A stretch of DNA of 64,000 nt from Eonycteris spelaea (taxonomy: Eukaryota > Chordata > Mammalia > Chiroptera > Pteropodidae), in assembly GCA_003508835.1 (NCBI GenBank), contig PUFA01000105.1, positions 2,356,001 through 2,420,000 on the forward strand, read 5' to 3'. Made by a program: the position numbers and the translations under genes. The number at the start of each line of letters is the position of its first letter. Positions within the stretch are counted from its first letter, which is position 1. Shown here one piece after another: positions 15,020 to 27,239 of this stretch. The notes beneath the pieces are model-generated. The model ran no database searches and had not been told where the DNA came from. It worked only from the letters and a program-made list of their open reading frames with translations.

Positions 15020-15232
15020 GCCAGCTCCAGACCTGGACAAGCTAGGTTTCTACTGTCGTCCCATCGTTCGCTGGCTGTGAGACTTTGGGCAAGTTATTTA
15101 TTCTCTATACCTCAGTTTCCTCAACTCTAATTAGGGATGACAATAACAATAATACCTCCTTCATAGACGTATTGGGAGAATTAAATAAAATAATCGATTA
15201 AAAGCACTTAGAATAGTGGCTCACGTGTGTAC
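15020..15232 (-). mobile_element. MIR SINE
   Basis: CTGTGAGACTTTGGGCAAGT, ATACCTCAGTTTCCTCAACT, TATTGGGAGAATTAAATAAA and GCACTTAGAATAGTGGCTCA are a clear reverse MIR. Confidence 0.85.
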
Positions 15233-15484
15233 CTGCCCAATCAGGTTGGCTATTTGATAATGAAGACGATGAAGGAAAGAGAAGACGAGAGAGAAGAGGG
15301 AAAAGAAAAAAGCAGGAATCATTCAGCAAATGCCACTTGCTCTGCTCCGTGTTCTGGCTTCTAGACAAGATATTTCCGATGACTTGCCCCTTCCCATAAT
15401 TCCTCAGGTCTCAAAAAATGATCCCAAACACACAAGATGCCCATGTTTTTTTAGTTAGGCCTCTTTAATTGGCCTTTGCTGAGC

Positions 15485-15600
15485 TCCTTCATGGACTCAT
15501 TCACACAACGGTTTATTGAGTGTTTACTCTGTGCCAGGCCCTGGGGTAACGAAGAAAAACGAGGTAGACGTGGACCTGACTTTCACGAAACTTCAAGTTT
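15485..15600 (+). repeat. Ancient repeat fragment (MIR-like left end)
   Basis: GGTTTATTGAGTGTTTACTC and TGTGCCAGGCCCTGGGGTAA are the familiar start of old mammalian repeats. The family assignment is uncertain. Confidence 0.5.
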
Positions 15601-15774
15601 CCTAGTGGGTTCCAAGTTATAGCACAGCTGTGCCACCTAAGAGGCAGACGGAGGATTCTCCTAGAGATTGACTCAATTACATCTGCAGCAGAGAAGAAAA
15701 AGTGCTTATACAATGGCTGCCGAGTCCCCCATGCCCTCACTGCTCAGTAGGACTCCCTGCGCTGGTGCCAATGT

Positions 15775-15928
15775 TCTGTATCTGTGTTGTCCAGGACAGT
15801 GACAGTGGGGCACTGGGAATGTGGCTAGGGCAACTGAGAACTGGGTTTTGAATTATATTAAATGTAATTAATTTCAATTTAAATAGCCAGGTGTGGCTAC
15901 CATCTTGAACAGCACGGTTCTAACTTAC
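15775..15928 (+). mobile_element. Palindromic hAT-type MITE
   Basis: The left half has GTTGTCCAGGACAGTGACAG and GAATGTGGCTAGGGCAACTG. The right half has TTTAAATAGCCAGGTGTGGC and TTGAACAGCACGG. The two ends are near-complementary, and the element matches a common mammalian MITE with a central A+T-rich stretch. Confidence 0.6.
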
Positions 15929-16393
15929 GTTTTTTGTTGTCATTAGCATCTGGAACTGAATTTGACACGTTTGTATGAATTCCCTGCATGTTGAGTTTAT
16001 TTTGATCTTAGGAAGACAAGTTTGGGGAATATCAGAAGGAAATCCAGAAGTAGTGCTGTGGACACATCAGAACAGCTGCACTTATATTTGTGAGTAAAAA
16101 CTCACTGTTTTGCTGTAGGAAGAAACTTTCCTTACTGGGGAAAAGTGTTTAAAGGTTCTGCCAAACCAGAGATGCTATTTAAATTTTTGCTTAAGTATTA
16201 AAAATTTCCAAAAAGAATACTACCTTTCGTACAAAATATGGAATGCATTTCTTACTGCCCTTTTTTAGCAGAAGAGATGGTCAGTTGTTATGAGAAGCAT
16301 TGACAAAAGTCACTTTGAATTCATCTGCATACACAGCCTGGGCATCAGCAACAGAACCACAGCAACAGTGGGTCCTGTTGTGGTCACAATGGC

Positions 16394-16534
16394 ATCTACG
16401 GCCATGCCTCCCTGAACAAGCCTGATGCCGTCTGATCTCAGAAGCTATGCAGGGTTGAGCCTGGTTAACACTTGGATGGGAGACCACCTAGGAAGACCAG
16501 GTGCTGTAGGTGTAAAAAATAAATAAAAAATAAG
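16394..16534 (+). mobile_element. 5S rRNA-derived SINE (MEG-RS/RL type)
   Basis: Bases 16394-16513 align along their whole length with 5S rRNA, from ATCTACGGCCATGCC to GGTGCTGTAGG, including the internal control region with CTTGGATGGGAGACC. An A-rich tail (AAAAAATAAATAAAAAATAA) follows. A second A-rich tract at 16593-16633 lies after about 60 bases of other sequence. The element may therefore extend to about 16640, as in a longer 5S SINE subfamily, but I cannot confirm this. I found no clear target-site duplication and no tRNA unit upstream. Substitutions relative to the 5S gene are shared with the copy at 41741, so this is a SINE copy and not a 5S gene or a direct pseudogene. Confidence 0.9.
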
Positions 16535-16639
16535 GGATTGTAAGCTGACAAGGCCCTTGCAATCTGTAAGGTCAACCAAGGCTTGCCTCACCTAAAAAAA
16601 TAAAAATTAAAAATTAAAAAATTAAAAAATAATAATGCC

Positions 16640-19600
16640 TAGACATCCTTGATTACAACCCGTGCCCTCCAGCTGGGTATGAAAGTCAAACCCAAAGTTT
16701 TGAGTGGACTCAGAGACAAAAGAAAATTTTAAACATATGTAAAGAAAGCCCAAATATGATGGGATAAACAATTGAGAGTAACTGAAACCAAGATCTCATG
16801 GAAAATGCCCACCCTGAAAGTTATAAGTATGGGTTGTAGGCTGCTACTTAGAAAACAGGGTTAGTGAGTATGCAGTTGGCTTAAGGGTGCCCTGAAAACT
16901 CAAGTATCACAGTGGCCTGCTCCAGAGGACATTCAAAAGATGGTATCTTTCTTCAGCAAAATGAGGCTGAGTCACTGTCATGTCCGATGTCACAGGAAAG
17001 CTAAGGTCCACCAAGTGCTGATAATCAGGCCCCTTTTGTTCAGGATATATATGAGCCGCCTCTTCTCCAAGTCGCTTCAGTCCTCCAGATACACAATATT
17101 CTAAGATTCTGTATGGTATCCGAGCTATTAAAACCATTTTACTATCCATCAGATAAGCCACCAAATCAGGACTCTTGGGAGAGCAAGGGTCTCAATGACT
17201 AATCACCCCAGGGAAACAGTTATAAGCCGGGCCACCCTGAGCAAACCAGGATACGAGGTCACCCCAGCGATGCTGAGTAACTGGTGCCAAGGCCCAGGTA
17301 GGTCTGCAGTCAGGAGACGTGTCAACACCCGCATTCTTCATTCCGTTTCCCTCTGGATGTGTACTGATGAATTTTCACCCAGCGACATCCCGGGGTTCCT
17401 TTAACGTGACACCATCTTACATTCTTTGTTTACTGCTGATACTGGATCGTCAGGGCTGACTTTGTAAGACTGATGCCACACTGACACTTGCTGATGCTGT
17501 CCATGAGTTGAGGTGCACGCCGGCCTCTCTGGGGACCAAGAAGTCCCAGTCTCAGGGGGAACTTTCAAGCACTAATTAGACAGTGTTCTCAAGAGCTCGC
17601 ACGTCACTGAGGAAAACCGCTCAAGGCCTGTATTTGCCAATTGAAGAAACAGAGGCAAAGATGACATGTTCTTGCTAGCTCCTTGGAATTCTCCTGGCAC
17701 TGCCAATTATGTTTATTAAGGGCTGTGGGTTGTTGTGACGCTAAAGGAACTCAAGCAGGTTAGGAGGAGGATATCCTACAAAGGGAATAAGGTCTAAAGT
17801 ACATCAGTTGTTATAGAACCCTACTCTTGTTTATTGCCTTGGTGCTCATATAAGTCATGATATCAGTGGCATTTCCTCAAGTCCTGTAAATCACACCACC
17901 ACGCCAGAACCCAGAGTGTGGGAAGGGGGCACCTCAGTGTCAGGGGGAGCCCTGACACAGGTTTGGCTCATGTCCACTGCAAATGCACACCTTGGTGATA
18001 TTCCACTGGCCAATGCTGTATTACGAGATGAGCTAAGCTCAAACTGTTCTGACGTCTGGATACGTAAAGAGGCGAAGTTATTTTCTACGATGACGAAGAC
18101 TAACTTTAAAACCACCGTTCTTTCCACCTCCCAGAAACCAACACTGACAAAACCCGCTAGGAGCCTTTCCGGTTCAACACATTATGGCGCAAACGGCATA
18201 TTGAAAACTTGGAGAGGATGCAAAGAGAAACCAGAAGAGCAAACACACATGCGCACCCAGTGTTTTTAGCAGGAAAAACTAAAAAAAAAAAAAAAAAAGG
18301 TAAGAAAGGCTGACATGGAATCTTATGTGAACCTGTACAACAGTATAATTGCATTATGCAAATGGCAGTCTTTGGCTAAAGTATTAAAATCTTAAAAAAT
18401 TCTAGAGAGCAAAGATGTAAACTCGACAAACAAGTCAACTGTATTTTGTTCCATTCATCAGTTTAATGAGCTGATCTGGGAACTGGTTTAGCTCTCTCCT
18501 AACTCCTTCCTTATCACCTGACGTTCTCTTATCTAGAACACTAAGTCTTACCAGCTTAAGAAAGCTGCTCTCTTTTCTAAATCAGATGGCTCCCCCAATC
18601 TCATCATATATAGAGAAAGTTCTAGCAGCTGTAAATATATATTCTCCTCACTAGTAACAGTATCCTTTTACTGTTAGTCTCTCTGAATATTTTATAAGAG
18701 TAAGGAATGTAACATGAATCTCCTGTCACACTAAAATATTAGCTAAGTTTAAAACTGAAGCAAATCTTCAAAGTGATATGAGTCACATAAAAAATTTGCT
18801 TCTGCTGCAACATATTGTTCCTTCTTTGTGGCTAAATTGGCAATAGAGCACACAGATGGCTCTTCCATGAATAATTTATTTCTAACAATTTAACTAGGAA
18901 ATGAATTCCTCTTGACTTATGAATCGGAATGATAAGCAACAAAGACATGGTCTATTATCCTTCGCCCAGTTAATTCTGGTTTTTCCCCCACTCCTTCTAC
19001 CTTATCCACTTCCCTTTTCACATGATCTTTTGGTTGCCTTACCAAATTTTAAGTTGGCTTCAACCTAAGGCCGCCTTTTGGCAATTACCAGACAATTAGT
19101 TTTTATGTTGTTGTTATTTGGGGGTTATTTTGGTGGTGGTTGTTGATATTAGGTAGGTTACTAATTGGTTCCTTTAAACATGAAGCTCGACTATGTATCC
19201 AAAAGCATCTTTAATAAACCAAGCCTATGCAGTACTTCTTGTTATTCCCTTTTTTCTAAGTCAGAATTATAAGAGCCAACTTTTCTGAAGGTGTAGGCCC
19301 CTCCTCGGCTGCAAATTGAACACTTTTGAAAAAACTACACTCACTCCTTTAAAACATCTGGACACATTTTACTCAAGAGTGCCCTGCACCAAATCTGCCC
19401 AGTGTTCAAGGGACCAGTCTTTGCACTACGGGTCAGTCTCACAATCTCTACCTCTGCTTTTGGTTGTTAGTGCTCTCTTTGAATAAGCATCGCTCGAAAC
19501 TCTATTACAAACTCAACCACGAACTCTACCATCCATGAGCTCCAAGAAGTCTGAAATCGGTTCCATATATTGTCCCAGTCACAGCTACTGACACGAAACT

Positions 19601-19665
19601 TTACAGTGCTTAATACACATTAGCCTCGAAGCCAGAATGGAGCCTTCCACCGCATTAGAACTATT
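16640..19665. other. Intron 1, no assigned element
   Basis: The minus-strand frame at 16907-17164 (85 codons) and the plus-strand frame at 17916-18269 (117 codons) show no known domain. An A-run lies at 18281-18298. Nothing else can be named. Confidence 0.5.
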
Positions 19666-19669
19666 CCAG

Positions 19670-19960
19670 GGTATGGAGATGGGTGAAGGGTGGAGAGGAT
19701 TGATTAAGAGATACGAATTAGTAGTTACAAAATAGTTATGAAGATGTTTTATTTCAGTGTAGAGTATAGCGTGGGGAATACAGTCAGTAACATTGTAATA
19801 ATTACGTATGGTATCAGCAAGGTACCGGATTTATCGGGAGGGATCACTTTGTAAGTCACATAAATATCTAGTCACTGTGCTGCACACCTAAAATTAATAT
19901 AGCAGTGTATGTCACCTATAGTTGAAACAATAAAAATATGAAAATACAAATAAAAACTAT
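19670..19960 (+). mobile_element. L1 3' UTR fragment
   Basis: GTGGGGAATACAGTCAGTAA, TGGTATCAGCAAGGTACCGG and TGCTGCACACCTAAAATTAA are hallmarks of the L1 3' UTR. The piece ends in an A-rich stretch. Confidence 0.75.
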
Positions 19961-20024
19961 TCCATCTTTTAAAACCATTTTTATTTGAGTGACTATACCA
20001 CTAATCATGTTTCACATTACCTGT

Positions 20025-20165
20025 TCATATTATCCATTTGTCTTCCCCATTATACTGTAGCATGAACGGGGACTGGGATTATGATGGTTTAATTCATTAT
20101 CAGGATCCCAACGCAATGACCACCACATAGAAGATGCTCAATAAAAATACATGTTGATGAAAAAC
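20025..20165 (+). mobile_element. L2 3' end
   Basis: ATACTGTAGCATGAACGGGG and GATGCTCAATAAAAATACAT match the terminal part of L2. Confidence 0.6.
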
Positions 20166-20454
20166 AGTCAATAAAGGGGGAAATATGACACAGCATAACC
20201 GTGCCTCGAATAAAGGACAGATGCCCAATTACTTCCCCTGCTCCTTCCTCAGAGGCTTCTGGTACTTCCAAATACACCTGTTGCGTTGTCCTGACCAAAA
20301 CGGTCTTCCTAACCTGAAGACTCATGTCTAGAAGAACCCTGAAGCACAAGACAACCTTCACACATAGATCCAGTGACCTAATTTTGCCAATATTTCTCAC
20401 ATCCATTTTCTTCCGAACACTCTTGCATTCACTAACCCCATCATCACTCACTGG

Positions 20455-21090
20455 GTCTATTAAAGTAGCCCCTCAGCCACCCTCCATGTGGTCACCAGAG
20501 TGATTCTTCTGAAATAGGCATCAGACTCTCCTTCGCCTGAGTAAGCTCCTTTAAAACCTCCTTAGCTCTCACGGGATGAAGTCTGAAGACTTTGTAAACC
20601 GCATCTAAACTCTAGGTAGCTTATGCTGACTCCCACGTCTGGCCTTCATCCACCCCGCCAGTCTCTCTCTGACTCATACTTCACCCTCAAGCGATGTGAG
20701 ATCATTTGCAGCTCGCCCCGCACCCTAAGCCCTATCGCATCTCCGATATGAGTGCACATTGTCCCTTCTGCCTGGATGCCTCGGTCTCCCTTCTTTATCT
20801 AGAAACTTTTACTTACACTTCAAGATTAAGCTCAGATATTAGAGCCTCCAGGAAACCTTGCCTAAATTTTTTCCATACCCCACTCCCTGCTCCCAGATGG
20901 GCTACATGTGCCTTTCCTCCCATAATATCCAAAGCGTGATGACATCATAGAAAACATTACCTTGTCTTGAATTTATGTTTACGTGTCTTCGATTAGACGT
21001 AATTACCTCAAGAGCCACAACAGTGCCTTCTCTATTTAAATCTCCAGGATCTAGCAGATGCCTGAATTATTATTTAATAAGTATTGACCA
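20455..21090 (+). mobile_element. L2 3' region
   Basis: CACCAGAGTGATTCTTCTGA, CTCTCACGGGATGAAGTCTG, TTCTGCCTGGATGCCTCGG, CTTCAAGATTAAGCTCAGAT, CCTCCAGGAAACCTTGCCT and GGATCTAGCAGATGCCTGAA follow the L2 3' consensus over about 600 bp. Confidence 0.8.
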
Positions 21091-21279
21091 AAAGGGTTTC
21101 CCCTCATCCCCAGTCCCTTAGAAAACAAGAAACTCAGGCCCAAGGAGACTGGCAGAATGGAGCTGATTCATACACGATCCAGGCCCTAAACGAAGATGCC
21201 CAAAATATTACTCAGATGGTGTCTGAAGTGGACTCCTGCTGCTTTGGCCAGTCCAGAATTAATATCTCCTTTGTTGGGT

Positions 21280-21655
21280 AAGAGCACCATGCTTTCCTCC
21301 ATTGCCCGTCCACACGACCGCGGCCAAGCAGCCAGCTCCATCTTTCTGTCTCAGATGGGAGTGTGTAACCCAAGCCAGACCAGTAAGACCCAGTTGAGGA
21401 CTTTCATGGGAAATTATCCTCCTAAGAAAAGTGCCTCTCTGAGAAAGGAGACAACACAGAGAACGGCAATACCCAGGACCGAGTCCTTGGGATCGCACTT
21501 CCACTCTGATCCAGCCGTGCCTGAAGCCACCACTATCTGGGACTTGTCATTTCTGTGAAGCAAATGCATCCTCTTTTTCCCTAGACTTGGGCTGTCCCTT
21601 GCACAAGAATCTCGAGTGTGCCCAACTTAACTAACCACTTGAGACACCAAAGCTT
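21280..21655 (+). mobile_element. Possible MaLR/ERVL-type LTR
   Basis: The segment contains GGGAAATTATCCTCCTAAG, GACCGAGTCCTTGGGA, CTGATCCAGCCGTGCCTGAAGCC and a Gly/Leu-like GACTTGGGCTGTCCCTTGCA end. This resembles the 3' half of an old mammalian LTR. The boundaries are approximate. Overlapping open frames of 81-120 codons on both strands belong to the repeat. Confidence 0.4.
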
Positions 21656-22639
21656 CAAAACTGGACCAATTCTGAATACAAAAAGTAGTAAAGAATAGTA
21701 ATTCATGAAGGTTATAAGTCTACTATATATCAAAATCAAGGTTTTTTTTAATATCCCTGAATTCCTCTATAATAGGACTGCAGTTGAGGTACGAAAAAAA
21801 AAAAAAAAGGACCATTACATAAATTAGTAAATTTGTTTTACATTGGACTGTCTCTAAAATAGACTAAATAAGAAATTGGCTGGACTTTGGAAAACTGCGG
21901 CCCAATAATACGTAATGTTATTCTCTAAATGTGTTTTGATAGGAAACAGATGAAACATTTGGGGCATTTTAAGCAGAGTAAAAGCCTCACACCAACCTGA
22001 AGAAACCGCTTGGTGGCAGAACTTTCGAGGTGAAGTCACATAAGGATACAGAGCTCCACTCCAATACAAGGTGGAGTATTTTGTGATACCTGGAATTAGA
22101 GGCATCTTCAGTAGCAGAATCTGTAGAGGCCACGGATTTAAGGTCCTTCATCTCTGACCTCCATCCACAGATGGGTAGGGGTCTTGACTGAACAGAGGGA
22201 GCCTTTCACACTCAGCTTAGGAAACCGAACTGTCCTAAGGTTCTCACCTACAGCCAGGTGAGCAAACCCCGATTAGGAAACAGACAAGATGGGAGCAAGT
22301 CAGGGAACGAGGGAGCAGCTATGAGGGGCGGGTGAGCCCTTGGGGCATGTGAAAATGCAGGTACAGAAGTCGGCTTTATATGGAGATCATGTCCCCGGCT
22401 CGGCACATAGGACTGACCACAGATAACGACCTAGGTAGGGCTCAAGCACCCAAAATGCAGCACACATGAAACAAAGCAGTTGGATTAGCTTTACTCAGAA
22501 TGCAAGTTGGTAATTATTAGTTAGAATATGTTAAACGGTAGAGAAATAGAGTAATTTTTGTACACCGGGCCTACAGCATACATAGATTAAGGGAAGCGAG
22601 TAGAAAAAAATATATAACTTATGATATTCATAGAGTGCT

Positions 22640-22870
22640 CTTCAATTTGTAGAGTGTTTTCACACATTATCATATCTGATCATCACTCTACCTTTCCACA
22701 AGCCTTCAAGACTGTGCAGACCTGATATTCATAATCTCACTTGACAGGTGAGAAACTGAAACCAGGTAAAGTGACTTGCTCAAGATCACTTTGCCAGCGA
22801 GTTGCAACACTGGAATCCAAATTTGGATCTTCCTATTCCCAAAGTAGATGCCCTCAGTGTGCCAGGCTGC
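22640..22870 (+). mobile_element. MIR SINE
   Basis: GGTGAGAAACTGAAACCAGG, AAGTGACTTGCTCAAGATCA and CACTGGAATCCAAATTTGG are a clear forward MIR. Confidence 0.85.
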
Positions 22871-23391
22871 TCTCTAAACAATGCCAAGTGTTCATATAAC
22901 TAAAAAGTGTTCATTCTGGCTCTATAGAAAAGCATCCCTTTCATCTGTGATATGCAGATACTAATTATTACCATATAGACTGCTATATATAAATAAAACC
23001 AAAGAACACCATCAGAACCTAGATTCGGAAAAATCACAAAGCTTATTTTAGTATGGAAAAAAAGATGCTATAATAAAAGAACACCATTGTTTTCCTTCAA
23101 GACAAAAGCCAGGAGTCTGACTTAATGCTCATACAGTGTGAGCAAATATTAAACAAGGGTCAAGAACTAGATCTTTTCTAAGTCCATGAAAAGGGGTGAA
23201 AAGGAAATGGGCTTCTGTATCTGTAGGATATGGGTCAGAAATGGGGGTAATCACAGGGCTGTTAAAAATAGGTAGATATTATGAAAAGAATTATGAAAGT
23301 TCTTTTCTTAGTTCAAAGATTTATTTTAAAACATAGATTTTCTATGTCTAGATGATTCGAGAATGATTCTGCCACAAGATCTTTGGAATAG

Positions 23392-23575
23392 TCTAGATCA
23401 GGGTTTAGCAAACTATAGTCTATGGTCTGACCCCCTGATTTTTGTAAATAAAGTTTTATTGGAACACAGACATGCCTATTCATTTATGCATCACCTGTGG
23501 CTGTTTTCATACTAACATAAAGCCAAAAATAATTATCATCTGACCTCTTAGAAGAAAAGGTACATGAGGGCCTTT
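23392..23575 (+). mobile_element. hAT-type DNA transposon remnant
   Basis: AGGGTTTAGCAAACTATAG at the left and TTTTTGTAAATAAAGTTTTATTGGAACACAGACATGCC inside, spoken of here only as landmarks in two parts, match a common mammalian hAT MITE whose ends read CAGGGGTCGGCAAAC. The right terminus is eroded. Confidence 0.7.
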
Positions 23576-24981
23576 AAAGGAGTAAGAGTGAACAATTATG
23601 AACGTTAGTGACTTCTGTGTAGAACTGGCCAGTCAATCTCCATTCCTCTGAGGTTCTAGTCTATTTAAACTACCTATAAGAAATTCAAGTTAAAGTATAC
23701 TATGCTAGAGTTCAGAGAAAAGTCCCTGTTGAACTTGCACAGGCAGTCTTTTCTTGGCACAGATCCAATGTGGATGAATGTCAGCTGCCACAGTTTAGTT
23801 AAATAATACCAGTCCCCAGAATCACGGCTCAAATTTCAGTAACCATGGTATATTAGATGTGGGTATTTGCATAAAGTGTGAACATATCACTGTTAGCTCT
23901 TCAGTTCACAAATCACTGCCTAAAATAACAAATGTCCATCGTGATTTAGTGACCAATCATGTCACTTCTTTTAAAGTCTGTTGGTGATGGGTCAAGACAG
24001 ACAATAAAGCAGTTGTGTTACCCATGTGTGTAAACACATATAACATTTTATAGAAATGGGTAATTAAAGGAAGGAATTAAATGGGGAATTAAAGGAGGTC
24101 AAGAAAGATGGAATTTCAGCAAATAAATCAAAAGCGATAATGCAGGAAGTGAATTCAAATTGAACACAAATAGAGTTATAGAAGAAAAAGCCAATTATAA
24201 AAATACTGACAATGCTACCATCTGAGACTCTAGATATGGGACCAGAGAAACTTACCGACATAAAGGAGGAAAGTGGTTATAAAGAAAGGGATAAAGATGT
24301 CCTAGAGAAAGTGATGCTGGCTAAAAAAAAAAAAAGAAAACTTCACGTGAAAGGAATTTTCAGAGATAGTTCACCACGTTGAAAAGGATAAAACGTAGGA
24401 AGCTGATCCTAACTTAAGACGGAATATGACAATTTGCTGAGGCATTGAAAAGATGCTCACTCTGTACCATAATTTATACAAGAAGGAGGAAGCACTCACT
24501 GCTCAAACTACTCTAGATATGTTTCTACGAAGAAATAAAACACTAATTGTTAATGGTTTTATCTTTTTATTAAAGTTTTAAGTTACTGTGTACTAAATAA
24601 TACTAGGCTTACTATTTTTTTTCATTTCTCTCTATATTTCTAACTCAAATAAGACATTTTAATGGTTTAACAAAAGGTTTTAAAGACTGTAATTTTTCCC
24701 ATTGATTAGGAAGGTTGCTACGCAAGGCTTCAGTCTGCACAGTTATTTTTCTGGTCCTACATCATGCAATGTGAAAACTACCCGCACATTTAGGCATCAC
24801 CCAGATAAAAGTCGCATCTAAAGTCATGAAACTGTATTAGAGCACCTAGAAAAATGTGTTTTCAACCACAAGTTGTGGCTCATTAAGTGAGTAGTGACAT
24901 CAACTTAGTGGGTGTGAAGAGAATTTTTAAATAAAATGGAAAAGAGAAGAGGATATATCAAAGTATATTGTTTTGTGAAGA

Positions 24982-24984
<3 letters not shown>

Positions 24985-25021
<37 letters not shown>

Positions 25022-25028
25022 ACGCACG
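24985..25028 (+). repeat. (TG)n microsatellite
   Basis: Eighteen TG units followed by CACGCACG. An alternating purine/pyrimidine tract. Confidence 0.97.
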
Positions 25029-25084
25029 CTCAGGAATATTGTAAAATGCATTTTTTTCACTGCACAGGGATCAAAATAAGTCTG

Positions 25085-25400
25085 AACATCACTGACTAAC
25101 AAATGTATGCCAACAAACAGAGGAAGAGGTTCAAGGACAGACTCCTAGAGCACTCTAAATACCTGAGTTTGGGAAGTTGAAGGGAAACTATCAAAGATGG
25201 CAGAGAACACAGGAACCCAGCCCTGGAAGCCAAGTAAAAAGTGTTTACTATAAGAAGGAAGGCATGGTCGACGAGGTCGACTGCTTACTGCAATTACCAC
25301 TGCATTCAGCAACTTGGACGCTGATGACCTTGACAATGATGGAAATGATAACCTTCGGCGGTGTTGCAGGAGCAAAAGTTACTTGGAAGGATTCAAAGCA
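25085..25400 (+). repeat. Ancient mammalian interspersed repeat (family not named)
   Basis: The run CTGGAAGCCAAGTAAAAAGTG, a GGCATGGTCGACGAGGTCGA segment and GGACGCTGATGACCTTGACA match an old high-copy mammalian repeat I recognise by its text but cannot name safely. This explains the 93-codon frame at 25177-25458 and its minus-strand partners, which are therefore not genes. Confidence 0.6.
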
Positions 25401-25404
25401 GAAA

Positions 25405-26440
25405 GTCAAGGATCGAAAACAAAGATTTCGCAGCAAAATGGCACAGATTGATATTTGAAATGTGTCAGGAACATGACATCGAAAACAATAAACGTCAGTA
25501 CACATGGTATCAGATATGGTATATAAAATATGTTTAAATTTATGTATAATAACATTTTTGTTCTCCGAGTCCTTTTTATGAATCATTAAGCTAAAACTGC
25601 ACACAAGAGATCGTGGTCCTCATACGCAGTCTAAAACTTATATGGCATAATTACAAAAAAAAAAAAATTTCCTATTTTATTCTCCAAAACTGTCAGGGAC
25701 TGTTAATATTTTAAATCATATTTATAATCACTTCTATGATTAAACAGCCCACAACATGTTCCTGCACTGAATGAATTACATGACTACTTTTTATAAATGC
25801 AAACTCAAGCTTTCATCCTGTCTTCTTTGGTTTCTCTGAATTACTTTCCAAGATATGGAAATGACAGGCATTATTAGCATTTCAATTCTCCCTGAAAGCC
25901 ATGATGTGCAAAATCAATGTCCTTTTTTCTTTTCATTAAGCTTCTCCATCTTTTTCCTATAGTCTTGGCCAACCAGCTCCAAAGATTGTGTATTACCATG
26001 ACCGAGTTACCAGGTGTTACTGCAGGCTCTTCTTCCAGGTTAAAGCCTATTGGCAAGTTCCTCTTTCTCACTCCCCAGGACCTCATATCCATCAAGAGCT
26101 TATTAAATACAATGTTCAAAGCAGCATCAGCCAGGTGGGGACTGTGACGTCACAGAGCTGCAGTTTCACTGAGTTCTTTGGGTGCTGGCCATAAAGAACA
26201 ATAAGAAAGAGGGCAGACAATATTTAGCACTGCGTTGAGGCATATGAAACTGCCTTTTTTGTAGGTCAAGAATAATGAAACGTAGGCAGTTTCATATGGC
26301 CTGGCCAAAAAGCTTTTCTTGCAAAATCAGCGTGCCCCCCGTGGCTGCTCGTCAAACCTTTCAACGGTCTCTATTTCACCTCGATTCTCTGATTTGCAAC
26401 AGTCTCTCTGATATGGATTTTCACATTACGGGTAGAAATC
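25405..26440. other. Intron 1, unassigned, contains CRE palindrome
   Basis: Frames of 68-81 codons overlap on both strands at 25874-26194, just left of the CRE palindrome. None resembles a protein I know. Confidence 0.45.
26142..26155. promoter_or_regulatory. Perfect CRE palindrome
   Basis: CTGTGACGTCACAG is a 14-bp perfect palindrome containing the full CREB/ATF consensus TGACGTCA. It is in intron 1. Function is inferred from the motif only. Confidence 0.4.
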
Positions 26441-26444
26441 ATAG

Positions 26445-27030
26445 CCTCAAGTTTATTTCACAAATGTTTTCTCAGTGCCCATGACACAAGGAACAGGATT
26501 AGATGCTGAGAATTCGCAGCTGAAACTTCAGACATGTCGCCTGACCCTCAGAAGCTGCAGACAAGCAAGGACTAAGTGTCAGAGAAACAATCACGCGAGT
26601 ATTTATTCAATTGAAATTGAGATAAAAGTTAGGGGGGAAAAAGTATAGATCTAGCAGAAGAGCCTAAATTAGTCTTTTAGGAAGGAGAGGGAAGGCTTCC
26701 CTGAGAAAGTGACATTTAAGCTGAGAACAGAAGGCTGAGTGGGAGTTAAGAAAGTTAAGTTTTCCACGGAGAGGAAAAACAGCTTGTGTGAAGGCCCCAG
26801 ATCAGGAAGGAACCTGAAGCTTTCAAGGACCTGAATGAAACGAGGCCAATAGAACTGGCTGGAAATGATCACGGAGGAAGGAGCTCGAGATAAGCAGAAC
26901 AAAGAAGCAAGACATGGCCAATTTATTCCTATGATCAAGTGAGAAGCACTGAAATGGTTTTTAGCAGGGATCTAGCATGATTCAGTTCCCACTTAAGGAG
27001 GATCCCTAGCCCCACGGCAACTGGGGTTAG
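26445..27030 (+). repeat. Ancient mammalian interspersed repeat, left part
   Basis: ATGTTTTCTCAGTGCCCATG near the left end, AAGGCTTCCCTGAGAAAGTG with GACATTTAAGCTGAGAACAG in the middle, and GTGTGAAGGCCCCAGATCAGG to the right match the same old family as at 25085. It resumes at 27240 after the hAT insertion. Confidence 0.6.
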
Positions 27031-27034
27031 AACA

Positions 27035-27236
27035 TCAAACCCTGCTACTGTTTACTTTGGAAATAACGTTTTACTGGAATACCACGACCAAGTCTTCACC
27101 TACTGGTTCTGACTGCTTCCTTTGCCATGGCTGAGCTGAAAAGCTCACACAGAAACCAGAGAGCTGGCCAAGCTGGAAATATTTATTATTTGGCTCTTTA
27201 CAGAAAAAAAAAAAAAAATGTGCTGACCCCTGGTGT
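27035..27236 (+). mobile_element. hAT-type DNA transposon remnant nested in an older repeat
   Basis: This is the same element type as at 23392, more diverged: an ACGTTTTACTGGAATACCACGACCA stretch (read as two landmarks) and a right end CTCTTTACAGAAA, an A-run, then TGTGCTGACCCCTGG. It interrupts the older repeat that covers 26445-27030 and 27240-27490. Confidence 0.6.
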
Positions 27237-27239
27237 GGA

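Larger units (their letters stand above)
22875..25080. other. Intron 1, mostly unassigned
   Basis: Apart from the hAT remnant at 23392 and the TG repeat at 24985 this is A+T-rich sequence without recognisable elements. Confidence 0.5.

Noticed and set aside
16310..16393. Degraded tRNA unit upstream of the first 5S SINE
   Set aside because: GGTCCTG and CAATGG resemble parts of the tRNA-Val unit at 41701-41725, but the rest does not align and no stems can be drawn.
16394..16513. Functional 5S rRNA gene
   Set aside because: It carries many substitutions, an A-rich tail instead of a simple T-run terminator, and changes shared with the hybrid SINE, so it is a SINE copy.
25177..25458. 93-codon plus-strand frame as a possible gene
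   Set aside because: It matches an ancient interspersed repeat also present at 26445-27490.
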